The notes: a model not told the origin generated them from the letters alone. Shown: positions 33,977 to 43,427, counted from the stretch's first letter. The stretch is 64,000 bases of DNA from CAYJLF01 sp964371055 (GCA_964371055.1 CAYJLF010000004.1:248001-312000), one strand, 5' to 3'. Numbers and translations: made by a program.

Positions 33977-35281
33977 TCAACGACCGCGTGGGGACGGCCG
34001 GGCCCGGATCCTCCGCAGCCGCCAGGCCGCGCCCAGCACGACGAGACCGGAGAGGAGTCCGCCGAGCGCCGCCGCCACCGGCGCCCCTTGCCAGCGCGCC
34101 ACGCTCCCCGCGAACAGCCCGCCCACCGGGACCGAGGCCGCAAAGGCGGTGAGATAGACACTGAGGACGCTGCCGCGCATGGCGTCGGGCGCCCGCTGCT
34201 GCACGGTGTTGTTGGCCGTCGCGGTCATCGAGATAGCGGAAAAGCCGACCCCGAGGAGAAGGACGAAGGCCAGCGGTAGAAACTGCAGCCGCGGCGAGAA
34301 GGCGAATGCGATCTGCAGGAGGGCCACTCCGGCCCCTCCCACGAAGAGCCAGCGGACAGGGTCCATCCGCACGCGCCAAGCGAGGAAGAGGCCGGCCGCG
34401 ACCGAACCGATCCCGGTGGCCGCCATCAACAGGCCGAAGCCCTGTGATCCGATCTGGAAGACATCGCGGGCCATGACCGAGAGGATGACGCCGTAGTTCA
34501 TTCCGAAGGTCGACACGCCCCCGACCAAAAGGACGGCGGTGCTGATCAGAGGGTCGTGCCGGGCGAAACGCATTCCGGCCCGGAGCGCGGACCAGACGCT
34601 CTTGCCGGCCTCGACCGGCGGCCGAGCCAAAAGGTCCCTCTCCCGAATGAAGAGGAGGGAGGCGAGGATCGTGGTGAAGCTGGCGGCATTGAGGAGAAAG
34701 ACCGGGCCGACGCCGATCCGCGCGATCAGCACCCCGCCGATCGCCGGCCCCAGGATGCGGGCGGTGTTGAAGGCCGCGCTGTTGAGGGCGATCGCCTGCA
34801 TGAGATCGCCTCGTCCGACCATCTCGACGACGAACGACTGGCGGAGCGGCATGTCGAAGGCCATGATGAGGCCGAGAAGTCCCGCCAGGATCATCACGTG
34901 CTCGACCCGCACGGTCCCGGTCACGGTCAGGATCCCCAGGGTGAGCGCCTGCAACGCCGCGGCGGACTGGGTGAAGAGGAGCATCCGCCTTTTGTTCACG
35001 CGATCGGAAAGCGCGCCGCCGACCAGCCCGAGGAGCGTCACCGGGGTGAACTGCAGCGCGGTGCAGAGCCCGACCATCCAGGCGGAGTCGGTCTGCTGCA
35101 AGACCAGCCACGACTGCGCGACCGACTGCATCCAGGTGCCGACCAGGCTGAAGAGCTGCCCCGGCCAATAGAGACGGAAGGCGGGATGGGAGAAGACCGC
35201 GAAACGGGCCGCGCGAGGGGGCGGACCGACCTCCGGCGGCGCGGGACTCCCGCTCGTGATTCCTCCCGGGGGGCGCGTCAT
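33977..35281 (-). CDS. MFS transporter, EntS/MFS_3-like
   Basis: This 434-residue protein has about 12 transmembrane helices. The MFS loop motif between helices 2 and 3 is GGALSDRVNKRRML, and GTWMQSVAQSWLVLQQTDSA is typical of the EntS-like drug/siderophore exporter group. It probably exports a small molecule by proton antiport. The substrate is unknown. Its start overlaps the stop of the upstream cytidylate-kinase-like gene by four bases. Confidence 0.88.
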   Translation of the reverse strand: MTRPPGGITSGSPAPPEVGPPPRAARFAVFSHPAFRLYWPGQLFSLVGTWMQSVAQSWLVLQQTDSAWMVGLCTALQFTPVTLLGLVGGALSDRVNKRRMLLFTQSAAALQALTLGILTVTGTVRVEHVMILAGLLGLIMAFDMPLRQSFVVEMVGRGDLMQAIALNSAAFNTARILGPAIGGVLIARIGVGPVFLLNAASFTTILASLLFIRERDLLARPPVEAGKSVWSALRAGMRFARHDPLISTAVLLVGGVSTFGMNYGVILSVMARDVFQIGSQGFGLLMAATGIGSVAAGLFLAWRVRMDPVRWLFVGGAGVALLQIAFAFSPRLQFLPLAFVLLLGVGFSAISMTATANNTVQQRAPDAMRGSVLSVYLTAFAASVPVGGLFAGSVARWQGAPVAAALGGLLSGLVVLGAAWRLRRIRARPSPRGR

Positions 35282-35928
35282 TCCGGCAGGGCAACCGGGC
35301 CGCCGGCCTCCGGCCGGGCGACCTGGGCGATGAGGCGGGAGGCTCCCTCGATCCCCAGACAGCCGGTGTTGAGCACGAGGGAGTAATGCGCCCCATCACG
35401 GGCGTCGACGCCGAAGTGGTGGCGCAGGTAGTCGAGCCGTTCGCGATCGATCCGCTCGATCAGCTTCTCGGCCTCGTCGGCCGTGCGGCCCGAGGCGACC
35501 AGCCGCTCGATCCGCCACGCGCGCGGCGCGACGATCCGGAAGTGGTGGACCTCCGGTCCGGCGGGGAGGATGAAGGCGGCGCCCCTCCCGACGAAGAGGG
35601 CCCGCCCCGTCCGGGCCTCGTCCTCGATTACCTCCCGGGTGACGCGCCCGACCGTCTCCGGATCACCGGACGCCGAGACGACTTCCGGAAGGGCCGCCCC
35701 GGGCGCGTACTCCGGGTGGGCCGCCCGCAGGGCCCGCAGGAGGCGCAGGACGATCCCCTCCCGGCGCTCGTCCCAGCGGTGGACCGCCTCGCGACTGACT
35801 TCCAGGCGGCGGGCAACCTCAACGATCAGGTCGTGGTCGACGAAATCGAGTCCGAGGAGTTCCGCGACCCTCCGGCCGACCGACAGGCCGCCGCTGCCGT
35901 ACTCCCGGGAGAGCGTGATGACCGGCAT
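35278..35928 (-). CDS. Cytidylate-kinase-like (AAA_26) family protein
   Basis: This 216-residue protein has the P-loop-like start ITLSREYGSGGLSVGRRVAE and LDFVDHDLIVEVARRLEVS, then VGRGAAFIL and RIVAPRAWRIERL, as in the stand-alone cytidylate-kinase-like family. True Cmk catalytic activity is unproven in this group. ATG 35928 follows GAAGGAGGA. The stop overlaps the start of the MFS gene, so they are coupled. It is divergent from sthA across a repeat-rich gap. Confidence 0.85.
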   Translation of the reverse strand: MPVITLSREYGSGGLSVGRRVAELLGLDFVDHDLIVEVARRLEVSREAVHRWDERREGIVLRLLRALRAAHPEYAPGAALPEVVSASGDPETVGRVTREVIEDEARTGRALFVGRGAAFILPAGPEVHHFRIVAPRAWRIERLVASGRTADEAEKLIERIDRERLDYLRHHFGVDARDGAHYSLVLNTGCLGIEGASRLIAQVARPEAGGPVALPE

Positions 35929-35951
35929 GGCTCCTCCTTCCCCAGCCCGGC

Positions 35952-36035
35952 GCGCAGTATCTCCGCCCCAGTATACGCGCTCAGTATCGCCGCCCCGCGC
36001 CCAAGTACCGGCGCTCAGTATCGCCGCCCCGCGCC
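35952..36035. repeat. Short imperfect tandem repeats between cmk-like gene and sthA
   Basis: A 25-base unit starting GCGCTCAGTATCGCCGCCCC is found identically at 35977-36001 and 36011-36035, a period of 34. A degenerate copy, GCGCAGTATCTCCGCCCC, lies at 35952-35969. The core CAGTAT occurs four times (35955, 35969, 35982, 36016). No open frame crosses it. Confidence 0.7.
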
Positions 36036-36094
36036 GCGCCCGCAATTGCCGGGGCGAGCGCCCAGCCTTGCCAATTCCGGCCGTACGCGCCAAG

Positions 36095-37504
36095 ATGAGC
36101 CGCATGGAATCGTTCGACGTCTTCGTCATCGGAACCGGCCCGGCCGGGCACCACGCCGCCATCCAGGCCGCCAAGCTCGGCCGGCGGGTCGGCATTTGCG
36201 AACGGCGGGAGGTCGTCGGCGGCGTCTGCATCAACACCGGCACGATCCCCTCCAAGACCTTCCGCGAGGCGGTCCTCTACCTGACCGGTCTCCAGCAGCG
36301 GGGCCTCTACGGCGCCTCCTACACCCTGAAAGAGAAGATCTCGATGGAGGATCTTCTCTTCCGCTGCCACCACGTGATCCGGCGCGAGATCGAGGTGATC
36401 CGCGACCAGATGCGCCGGAACGGCGTCGTGGTCGTCGACGGCGCCGCCCGCTTCCTCGATCCGCATCATCTCATCGCAGAGGGGGCGGCGGAGACGGTGG
36501 AGATCCAGGCGGAGGTGGTGATCATCGCCACCGGCACCGAGCCGGCCCTGCCGCGCGGGATCGTGGCCGATGGGCAGACGCTCATCACTTCCGACGGCAT
36601 CCTCGGCCTGCGCGAGCTCCCCCGCGCGCTCACCGTGGTCGGTGCCGGGGTCATCGGCACCGAGTATGCCTCGATGTTCGGTCCCCTCGGCGTGCGGGTG
36701 ACGCTGATCGATCGCGGCCAGAAACTCCTTCCCTTCGTCGATGCCGAGATCGCCGAGTCGCTCTCCTACCAGATGCGGCAGAACAACGTCACGATCCACT
36801 TCCAGGAGGAGGTCTCCGCCGTCGAGGTGTCGCGCCCGGGAGAGGCGGTCGTCTCGCTCAAGTCAGGCAAGGCGATCGCCTCGGACCTGATTCTCTATGC
36901 CACTGGAAGGGTGGGAGCGACCGCCGGTCTGAACCTGGAGGCGGCGGGGCTGGTGGCCGACGTGCGGGGACGGATCCTGGTCAACGATCACTACCAGACG
37001 TCGCTGCCGCACATCTACGCCGCCGGAGATGTCATCGGCTTCCCGGCCCTCGCCTCGACCTCGATGGAGCAGGGGCGCCTGGCCGTCTGCCACGCCCTCG
37101 GCGTTCCCGCGGAGTCGGTCCCCGGGCTTTTCCCCTACGGCATCTACTCCATCCCCGAGATCTCGATGGTCGGCCGCAACGAAGAGGAGCTGACCGCCGC
37201 CGGAGTGCCGTACGAGATCGGCGTGTCGCGCTACCGGGAGATCGCGCGCGGGGCGATCTTAGGCGACGAGTCGGGACTCCTCAAGCTTCTGATCCACGCC
37301 GAGTCGCGGCGGGTGCTCGGCGTGCACATCATCGGCACCGGCGCGACCGAGCTGATCCACATCGGCCAGGCGGTGATGGCGCTGGACGGGACGATCGACT
37401 TCTTCGTCAACAACGTCTTCAACTACCCGACCTTCGCCGAGTGCTACAAGGTCGCGGCGCTGGACGCCTACAACAAGATCGGTCCGCGGGGGGCGGAGCC
37501 CTGA
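36095..37504 (+). CDS. sthA: Soluble pyridine nucleotide transhydrogenase SthA-type flavoprotein
   Basis: This 469-residue protein has an FAD-binding GTGPAGHHAAIQAAKLG, an NAD(P)-binding GAGVIGTEYASMFGPLG and IYAAGDVIGFPALAS, all of the pyridine-disulfide oxidoreductase fold. The redox site reads GGVCINTGTIPSKT: the second cysteine of the CxxxxC disulfide is Thr, as in SthA. SthA has no dithiol and passes hydride between NADPH and NAD+ through FAD. This fits the MESH1 and KorAB redox theme, though no operon link exists. ATG 36095 and ATG 36104 are both possible; neither has a strong ribosome site. Confidence 0.9.
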   Translation: MSRMESFDVFVIGTGPAGHHAAIQAAKLGRRVGICERREVVGGVCINTGTIPSKTFREAVLYLTGLQQRGLYGASYTLKEKISMEDLLFRCHHVIRREIEVIRDQMRRNGVVVVDGAARFLDPHHLIAEGAAETVEIQAEVVIIATGTEPALPRGIVADGQTLITSDGILGLRELPRALTVVGAGVIGTEYASMFGPLGVRVTLIDRGQKLLPFVDAEIAESLSYQMRQNNVTIHFQEEVSAVEVSRPGEAVVSLKSGKAIASDLILYATGRVGATAGLNLEAAGLVADVRGRILVNDHYQTSLPHIYAAGDVIGFPALASTSMEQGRLAVCHALGVPAESVPGLFPYGIYSIPEISMVGRNEEELTAAGVPYEIGVSRYREIARGAILGDESGLLKLLIHAESRRVLGVHIIGTGATELIHIGQAVMALDGTIDFFVNNVFNYPTFAECYKVAALDAYNKIGPRGAEP

Positions 37505-37541
37505 CCGCGAACGGCCCCCCCCCGCCACCGCGCACCCCGCG

Positions 37542-40241
37542 TCAGTCGATGATCACGATCCCCCTCGAACTGACGCCTCCCTCCCCGATCACCCGCAGGT
37601 AGTAGGTCCCCGCGGCGAGGGGACGCCCCGCGTCATCACGGCCGTCGAGGCGCACCCGCGCCTCGCCCGCGCCGGAGTCCGTGGAGCCGCGCGCCAGGCG
37701 AATCGTCCCCAGGTCCCGCCGCAGGCGGCCGGAGACATCGTGCAGCGTCGCCCGCACCGATTCCCCCCGCGGTGAAGCGAAGGTGACCTCAGCCCCGCTC
37801 CCGCGGCGCAGCGGATGGGGGGCGATCGTCCGGATGACCGGGACCGAAGAGGACGAACCGCGAGCGGACCACGCCGACTCGCCCGGCTCCTCCACCGACT
37901 CCGGCGAGGGGAGTCCCACGCGATAGGCCGAGCGGCCGTGGGTGAAGGCGACAAGGGTCCGGGTCGGTACGTGCAGCGCGAGGTCGTGGATCACCGTGAT
38001 CGGCAACCCGGCCGCTACTTCGCGCCAGGTTCCCCCGGCGTTGAACGAGACAAAGACCCCGACGTCGGTCCCGGCGAAGAGCCACGAGGGGTTCTCGGGG
38101 TCGATCACGATGGCATTGACCGGCGCTTCGGGGAGTCCGTCGCTGATCGACTGCCAGGTCGAGCCGCCGTTGGTGGTGCGGTGCAGGTGGGCCAGCGGCG
38201 AGTCGTTCCGATAGCCGGAATGCGCCACGTAGGCGATCTCGGGATTGCCCGGATCGACCGTCACCCGCGTCACCCAACGCTGCGGCAGCCCCGCGCTGAG
38301 ATTCTGCCAGGCGCCGCCGCCGTTGGTCGTCCGCCAGACCCGCGCGTCATCGGTCCCGACATAGATCACCTGGCCGTTCGAAGGCGCCACCGCGATCGTC
38401 GTGAGGGTGGCATAGACCAGGCTGGCGTCCCCCTGGCCACCGGTCAGGTCGCTGCTGATCGAACTCCACGAGCCGGCGGCGTTGGTGGAGCGGTAGAGGC
38501 GATAGGTGCCGTAGTACATCCGGTCGGGGTTCGATGGATCGAAGACGACCGGCGTCGACCAGTTGCGCCGATCGCCGCTGTTGATGCCGCTGACGCAGGA
38601 GTAGAAGGAACTCCCGCCGTTGGTCGACTTGGCGAGCCCGCCGTACTGGTACTCGGCGAAGATGATGTTCGAGTTGCGGGGATCGACCAGCGAGTAGAAG
38701 CCGTCGCCGCCATAGATCATGTCCCAGTCGGAGAGCCCGCCCGCCCAGGTGCGCACCGTCCCGTTGTCCTGCGAGCCACCGTAGAGCCGCTGCGGGTTCA
38801 GGTGATCGATGGTGCCGGCATAGAACTGCGTGATCGGCAGGGTCTCGACGTGGGTCCAGCCCGAGCCGCCGTTGCTCGTCAGGTAGACGCCGCCATCACT
38901 GCCAGCCACCATCCGGCTCGGCTGCGACGAGTCGATCCAGAGGTCGTGCTGGTCGACGTGGACGCCGGAGGAGATGGCGGACCAACCGCTTCCCCCGCTG
39001 GTCGAACGGTAGATGTCGAGCCCCATGGCGAACACCCGGTTGGGATTCGTCGGGTCGACGCGGACGTTGCCGAAGTACCAGCCGAAGCTGCTGTAGAGAT
39101 CGGAGAGGGCGCTGTCGCTGGTCCGGGTCCAGGAGTCGCCGCCGTTGGTCGACTTGTAGAGCCCGGCGAAATAGCCGACGTTGTCGGCATAGATGGCATA
39201 GAGGACGTTCGGCTGCGTCTCGCAGAGGGCCAGGCCGATCCTCCCCACCGTGTTGGAGGCCGGCGGCAGGCCGCTCGTCAGGCGCGTCCAGGTGGTTCCG
39301 GAATCGAGGCTTCTCCAGACGCCGCAGCTCATCCCCCCGGCCCGCCGGTACTTCGGTGTGCGGAGGCGTTCCCAGGTTGCGGCGTAGAGGCGCGACGGCT
39401 GGGAGGGGTCGATCGTCACGTCGATGACGCCGGTCGAGTCGTTCAGGAAGAGCGTCCGCTCCCAGTTCGCGCCGCCGTCCAGCGAGCGATAGAGGCCCCG
39501 GTCCGGCGTCTTGGTGAAGAGCGCCCCCATCGCGGCGACGTAGATCCGGTCCGAATCGGTCGGATCGACCGCGATCCGGTTGATGTGCCGCGACGATTCC
39601 AGCCCGATCAAGTCCCACGAGTCGCCCGCGTCGGTGGAACGCAAAAGCCCGATGCCGGCGAAGGAGTCGCCGCTGGCATTGGCCTCTCCCGTCCCGCAGT
39701 AGACCGTGGCGGGATCGGAGGGGTCGATCGCGAGCGCACCGATCGAGAGGTTGCCGATCTCGTCGAAGACCGGTGTCCAGGAGGTCCCGCCGTCGCTCGA
39801 GCGGAAGACGCCGCCGTCGGCCGCCCCGGCGAAGATCCGGTTGGGCACGTCGGGATGGGCCGCCAGGGCGGTGATCCGCCCCCCGATGTTGAGCGGTCCG
39901 GCCTGCTGCCAGTCGGCGCGGAGAGGGTCGCCCGTCCCGCTCTCTCCCGTCCGCCCGGACCGGAGGGCGCGCGCCTGGTCGAGCGCCAGGGCCCGCGCCT
40001 CGGTGTTGACCTCGACGCCGGGCCAGGCCCGCTGCCGGTGGAACCAGTCGTTCGGAACCTTCCCTGCCGCCTTCCCCATCGGGACCATCCCCTCGGGCGC
40101 TACCGGCCGCCCCGCGTCGGCCGGTCCGGTGACGGGACGAAGCCCTGTCGGACGGATCAGAATGATCCCTGTAGCCAGGCCCAAAGAGCCGAGGAGGATC
40201 GCGGCCCGGGGAAGAAAGCGAGCGAGAGTCGGACGAGGCAT
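37542..40241 (-). CDS. Secreted Asp-box (BNR) beta-propeller protein with FlgD/T9SS-like C-terminus
   Basis: This 899-residue protein begins with a signal peptide (AAILLGSLGLATGIILI). It then has about twelve Asp-box motifs such as SSDGGTSW, STDAGDSW, STNGGDSW, TTNGGSTW and SFNAGGTW, which form sialidase/sortilin-like propellers. The last 90 residues contain RATLHDVSGRLRRDLGT and AGTYYLRVIGEGG, the pattern of a FlgD-like Ig domain that acts as a type IX secretion sorting signal in FCB bacteria. It is probably surface-displayed or secreted. No catalytic residues of sialidase are evident. ATG 40241 follows AAGGAA. Confidence 0.87.
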   Translation of the reverse strand: MPRPTLARFLPRAAILLGSLGLATGIILIRPTGLRPVTGPADAGRPVAPEGMVPMGKAAGKVPNDWFHRQRAWPGVEVNTEARALALDQARALRSGRTGESGTGDPLRADWQQAGPLNIGGRITALAAHPDVPNRIFAGAADGGVFRSSDGGTSWTPVFDEIGNLSIGALAIDPSDPATVYCGTGEANASGDSFAGIGLLRSTDAGDSWDLIGLESSRHINRIAVDPTDSDRIYVAAMGALFTKTPDRGLYRSLDGGANWERTLFLNDSTGVIDVTIDPSQPSRLYAATWERLRTPKYRRAGGMSCGVWRSLDSGTTWTRLTSGLPPASNTVGRIGLALCETQPNVLYAIYADNVGYFAGLYKSTNGGDSWTRTSDSALSDLYSSFGWYFGNVRVDPTNPNRVFAMGLDIYRSTSGGSGWSAISSGVHVDQHDLWIDSSQPSRMVAGSDGGVYLTSNGGSGWTHVETLPITQFYAGTIDHLNPQRLYGGSQDNGTVRTWAGGLSDWDMIYGGDGFYSLVDPRNSNIIFAEYQYGGLAKSTNGGSSFYSCVSGINSGDRRNWSTPVVFDPSNPDRMYYGTYRLYRSTNAAGSWSSISSDLTGGQGDASLVYATLTTIAVAPSNGQVIYVGTDDARVWRTTNGGGAWQNLSAGLPQRWVTRVTVDPGNPEIAYVAHSGYRNDSPLAHLHRTTNGGSTWQSISDGLPEAPVNAIVIDPENPSWLFAGTDVGVFVSFNAGGTWREVAAGLPITVIHDLALHVPTRTLVAFTHGRSAYRVGLPSPESVEEPGESAWSARGSSSSVPVIRTIAPHPLRRGSGAEVTFASPRGESVRATLHDVSGRLRRDLGTIRLARGSTDSGAGEARVRLDGRDDAGRPLAAGTYYLRVIGEGGVSSRGIVIID

Positions 40242-40398
40242 GAGTGGTTCCTTAGTCAGAGTCCGGAGACGGCCCCGCCTCGGGGCGAGGGGGGATGACT
40301 GGAAAAAGGCGCCTGGATCGAGTATACGGGAGAGGGCGGGAGTGAGGCCACACACGAGCCGGGGCAAGCGTCCCGGTTCATCCTCGAAGGAGCTGCCG

Positions 40399-41157
40399 AT
40401 GCGCCACGGGCTTTTCTTCGTTCTCTCGATCGTCGTCCTCTCCTCTCTGGCGGGCGCTTTCCTGCCGCGGTGCGCCCTGGGGGCGGATGCGGTCGTGACC
40501 GGCACGGTCACGGCCGATCGTCTGAACCTGCGGGACGGTCCCGGGACCACCTATGCGGTCGTCGGAAATGCGCCGCGTGGCGCCCGCCTCACGATCCTCG
40601 AGAGCGGAGCCGAGTGGCATCGCGTCCGGACGGACGACGGCACAGAAGGGTGGGCGGCGGCCCGGTTCGTCACGCTCGATGCCCCGCCCTCCCCCGAGGC
40701 CGAGGCACGGGACACCGGCGAGACGCCCGCGACCGGCACGATCGGCCGGGATCGCGACACCGAGGGGAGCGGCGGCGGTTCCAAAATCGGCGCGGTCCTC
40801 AAGTGGGGCTGCCTCGCGGGAGCGGCGGTCTTCGGCGGGCTCGCCTATTCCGAACACCAGAGCGGCAACGACGCCTACGATGACTACACGGCCCATCAAC
40901 CCGCGGTCGATCGCCGGGAGATCACGCCGGATGATGTGGAGTACCTGCGTCAGGACGCGATCGACCACGACGACAAGGCGATGCTCTACGCCGGCGTCGC
41001 GGGCGGGCTGGCGGCGCTCTTCCTCGTGCAGCAGTTTATTCTCGGCGGAGACGACGATCACGCCGACGCGCTTTTCACCCCGCGGACCGATGGGCCGGTG
41101 GCCCTCTCCCTGGGAGGAGACCACGTCCGAGCCGGACTCGTGCTGGCGCGATTCTGA
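40399..41157 (+). CDS. SH3-domain protein, exported
   Basis: This 252-residue protein has a signal peptide (HGLFFVLSIVVLSSLAGAF, cleaved near ALGADA) and one bacterial SH3 domain (about residues 35-90: LNLRDGPGTTYAVVG, LTILESGAEWHRVR, GTEGWAAARFV). After a Thr/Gly-rich linker it has two hydrophobic segments near residues 135-150 and 200-215, possibly membrane helices. SH3b domains bind peptidoglycan or peptides. ATG 40399 follows AAGGAG. rnhB begins 13 bases after its stop. Confidence 0.8.
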   Translation: MRHGLFFVLSIVVLSSLAGAFLPRCALGADAVVTGTVTADRLNLRDGPGTTYAVVGNAPRGARLTILESGAEWHRVRTDDGTEGWAAARFVTLDAPPSPEAEARDTGETPATGTIGRDRDTEGSGGGSKIGAVLKWGCLAGAAVFGGLAYSEHQSGNDAYDDYTAHQPAVDRREITPDDVEYLRQDAIDHDDKAMLYAGVAGGLAALFLVQQFILGGDDDHADALFTPRTDGPVALSLGGDHVRAGLVLARF

Positions 41158-41170
41158 CCGGAGCGCCGAG

Positions 41171-41830
41171 GTGGGGTCCAAGGCAGAGTCGATTCGGCAA
41201 GCCTCACGGGCACGGCGGGAACAGCTCCTGGCGTATGAGCGATCGTTGCACGCGCGGGGAGAGCTGCGCATCGCCGGCGTCGACGAGGCGGGCCTGGGAC
41301 CGCTGGCCGGCCCCGTCGTCGCCGCGGCCGTCATCCTCCCGGCCGGCGTCGGCCTCGAGGGGGCGGACGACAGCAAGAAGCTGACCGCGCGGCAGCGCGA
41401 GCGCCTGGAGGGAGAGATCCGCGGACTCGCCCTCGCCGTCGGCCTCGGCCTCGCCAGCGTGGAGGAGATCGAAGCGATCAACATCCGCCAGGCGGGCCTC
41501 CTGGCCATGCGACGCGCGGTCGACGCGCTCTCCGTCCCGCCGGACCGGGTCCTTCTCGACGCGCGCCTCCTCCCCGGCCTCCCCTGGCCGCAGGACGCCT
41601 TCATCAAGGGCGATGCGACGATCCACGCCGTGGCGTGCGCCTCGATCCTCGCGAAGGTCCACCGCGACCGACTCATGGATGCTTACGACCGAGACTATCC
41701 GGAGTACGGATTCCGGCGGCATCGAGGCTACGCCACCGCGGCGCACCGGGCGGCGATCGTGAAGTATGGCCCCTGCCCGATCCACCGGCGCGGCTTCCAC
41801 GGTGCCGGGCTCCAGGCCCCGCTCTTTTGA
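41171..41830 (+). CDS. rnhB: Ribonuclease HII with altered GRG motif
   Basis: This 219-residue enzyme has the RNase HII motifs GVDEAG (Asp/Glu catalytic pair), DDSKKLTARQRE, VLLDARLLPG, CASILAKVHRDRLM, YGFRRHRGYAT and CPIHRRGF. It removes ribonucleotides from DNA. The motif that recognises the RNA-DNA junction, normally GRG, reads G41-L42-G43 here. The start is GTG 41171, with GGAG about seven bases before it. It has a short N-terminal extension of about 30 residues. The MFS gene follows on the same strand. Confidence 0.93.
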   Translation: MGSKAESIRQASRARREQLLAYERSLHARGELRIAGVDEAGLGPLAGPVVAAAVILPAGVGLEGADDSKKLTARQRERLEGEIRGLALAVGLGLASVEEIEAINIRQAGLLAMRRAVDALSVPPDRVLLDARLLPGLPWPQDAFIKGDATIHAVACASILAKVHRDRLMDAYDRDYPEYGFRRHRGYATAAHRAAIVKYGPCPIHRRGFHGAGLQAPLF

Positions 41831-41835
41831 GGCCG

Positions 41836-43263
41836 GTGACCCCGCAGATAGACATGGCCGAAGGATCGCCCCGACGCTGGTCGATCCTCGCTGCGGTCTC
41901 CCTCGGCGTCTTTCTCAGCACGCTCGACGGCGGGATCGTCAACATCGCCCTGCCGGTCCTGATGCGGGTCTTCGACACGAGCTTCCCGACCGTGCAGTGG
42001 GTGGTCATCAGCTACCTCACGATCATCGTCTCCTCGATGCTCCTCGCGGCACGCCTCGGCGACCTTGCGGGGCGCAAACGCTGCTACGCCGCCGGCGTGG
42101 CGATCTTCACGCTCGCCTCGGGACTCTGCGCCGCCGCCCCGTCGATCGGCTGGCTGATCGCGTTACGCGCCCTCCAGGGGACCGGCGCCGTCCTGATCAG
42201 CGGCCTCGGCGTCGCGCTTGTCGCCGAGGCGTTTCCGCCCCGCGAGCGAGGCCGGGCGCTCGGACTGATCGGCAGCGTCGTCTCGGTCGGAATCGCCCTG
42301 GGGCCGACGCTGGGCGGACTCCTCCTCGGCCTCGCCGGCTGGCACTGGATCTTCCTCGTCAACCTGCCGGTGGGCGTGGCGACCTTCGTCGTCGTCTGGC
42401 GGGTCGTGCCGGAGTCGCCGCGCGTTCGCGGCGAGACGTTCGATCTGGCCGGAGCGATCACGCTCTTCGCGGGGCTCTCCGCCTACACGGTCGGGATGAC
42501 CCTGGCGCAGGCCCGGGGCCCGGGGGATCCCGTAGTGCTGATCGCCCTCGCGGGCGCCGCCGCCGCGATTCCGCTCTTCGTGCTGGTGGAGAAGCGGAGC
42601 CGCTCGCCCATGCTCGATCTCTCGCTCTTTCGCCATCCCGTCTTCGGATTGAACCTGCTGATGGGGTTTCTGGCCTTCGTCCTCGGCGCCGCGCTCTTTC
42701 TCCTGCCGTTCTATCTCGACCTCGTGCGCGGCTTTCCCCCGGCGCGGGCCGGGCTCCTCATCGCGATCGTGCCGGTGGCGATGGGGCTGGTCGCTCCGTG
42801 GGCCGGCGCCATGGCCGATCGCTGGGGTTCGCGGCGGATCAGCTTCGCGGGGCTCGTCGTGCTGGCCGGCGGAGCCCTCTCCGCCTCCACCTTGCGCGTC
42901 GACACTCCGGTTCTCGGTTACCTGCTCCGTCTCCTCCCCTTCGGGATCGGCCTCGGCCTCTTCCAGGCGCCCAACAATCGCGCCATCATGCAGGCCGCGC
43001 CGCGCCGCCGCTACGGCATCGCCTCGGGCCTCCTGGCGCTATCGCGAACGCTCGGGCAGGTCTCGGGGCTGCCGTTGATGGGGGCGCTCTTCGCGCTCTT
43101 TCTGACCTCCGCCGGCGGCGCGGGGACCGACCCGGCGGCCTCTTCCCCCGAGGCGCTCGTCGGCGCGCTTGGCCGGACCCTGCGGGTGGCGGCAGGGCTG
43201 GCGCTGGTCAACGCGGCGCTCGCGGCGATCGCCTGGCGGCGGCAGAGCGACGATCGCGCCTGA
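41836..43263 (+). CDS. DHA2-type MFS drug efflux transporter
   Basis: This 475-residue protein has about 13-14 transmembrane helices. It starts with SLGVFLSTLDGGIVNIALPV, a DHA2 mark, and has motif A ARLGDLAGRKRCYA and motif C near ALGPTLGGLLLGLAG. It would export drugs or metabolites by proton antiport. GTG 41836 follows GAGG; ATG 41854 has no ribosome site. It lies 5 bases after rnhB. Confidence 0.88.
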   Translation: MTPQIDMAEGSPRRWSILAAVSLGVFLSTLDGGIVNIALPVLMRVFDTSFPTVQWVVISYLTIIVSSMLLAARLGDLAGRKRCYAAGVAIFTLASGLCAAAPSIGWLIALRALQGTGAVLISGLGVALVAEAFPPRERGRALGLIGSVVSVGIALGPTLGGLLLGLAGWHWIFLVNLPVGVATFVVVWRVVPESPRVRGETFDLAGAITLFAGLSAYTVGMTLAQARGPGDPVVLIALAGAAAAIPLFVLVEKRSRSPMLDLSLFRHPVFGLNLLMGFLAFVLGAALFLLPFYLDLVRGFPPARAGLLIAIVPVAMGLVAPWAGAMADRWGSRRISFAGLVVLAGGALSASTLRVDTPVLGYLLRLLPFGIGLGLFQAPNNRAIMQAAPRRRYGIASGLLALSRTLGQVSGLPLMGALFALFLTSAGGAGTDPAASSPEALVGALGRTLRVAAGLALVNAALAAIAWRRQSDDRA

Positions 43264-43275
43264 TCGGCGGTGCGG

Positions 43276-43304
43276 TTGCCCTGCGTGGCGGGCGCTGTTA
43301 CCTT
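43276..43304 (+). promoter_or_regulatory. Candidate promoter for the 5'-nucleotidase gene
   Basis: TTGCCC (43276-43281) and TACCTT (43299-43304) are 17 bases apart, about 120 bases before the ATG at 43428. It is a modest match only. Confidence 0.3.
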
Positions 43305-43427
43305 CCTGCCACATCGCCGCGGGAACCAGCGTCGGCCGGCTGCGATCGATCGGCGCTCCGAACGCGGCTGGCTCAGTTTTCAGTACCCCGCCAGCTCACC
43401 AACCGGAATCGAGAAGGAGATCGGAAC

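Noticed and set aside
35952..36035. CRISPR array
   Set aside because: Only two full repeats, 9-base spacers, and no cas genes.
37815..40298. 827-residue open frame antisense to the Asp-box protein
   Set aside because: Mirror of the propeller gene; repeats in it simply reflect the Asp-box repeats on the other strand.
41766..43427. N-terminal extension of the 5'-nucleotidase frame through the MFS gene
   Set aside because: The first 550 residues are an out-of-frame shadow; the signal peptide and ribosome site place the start at 43428.
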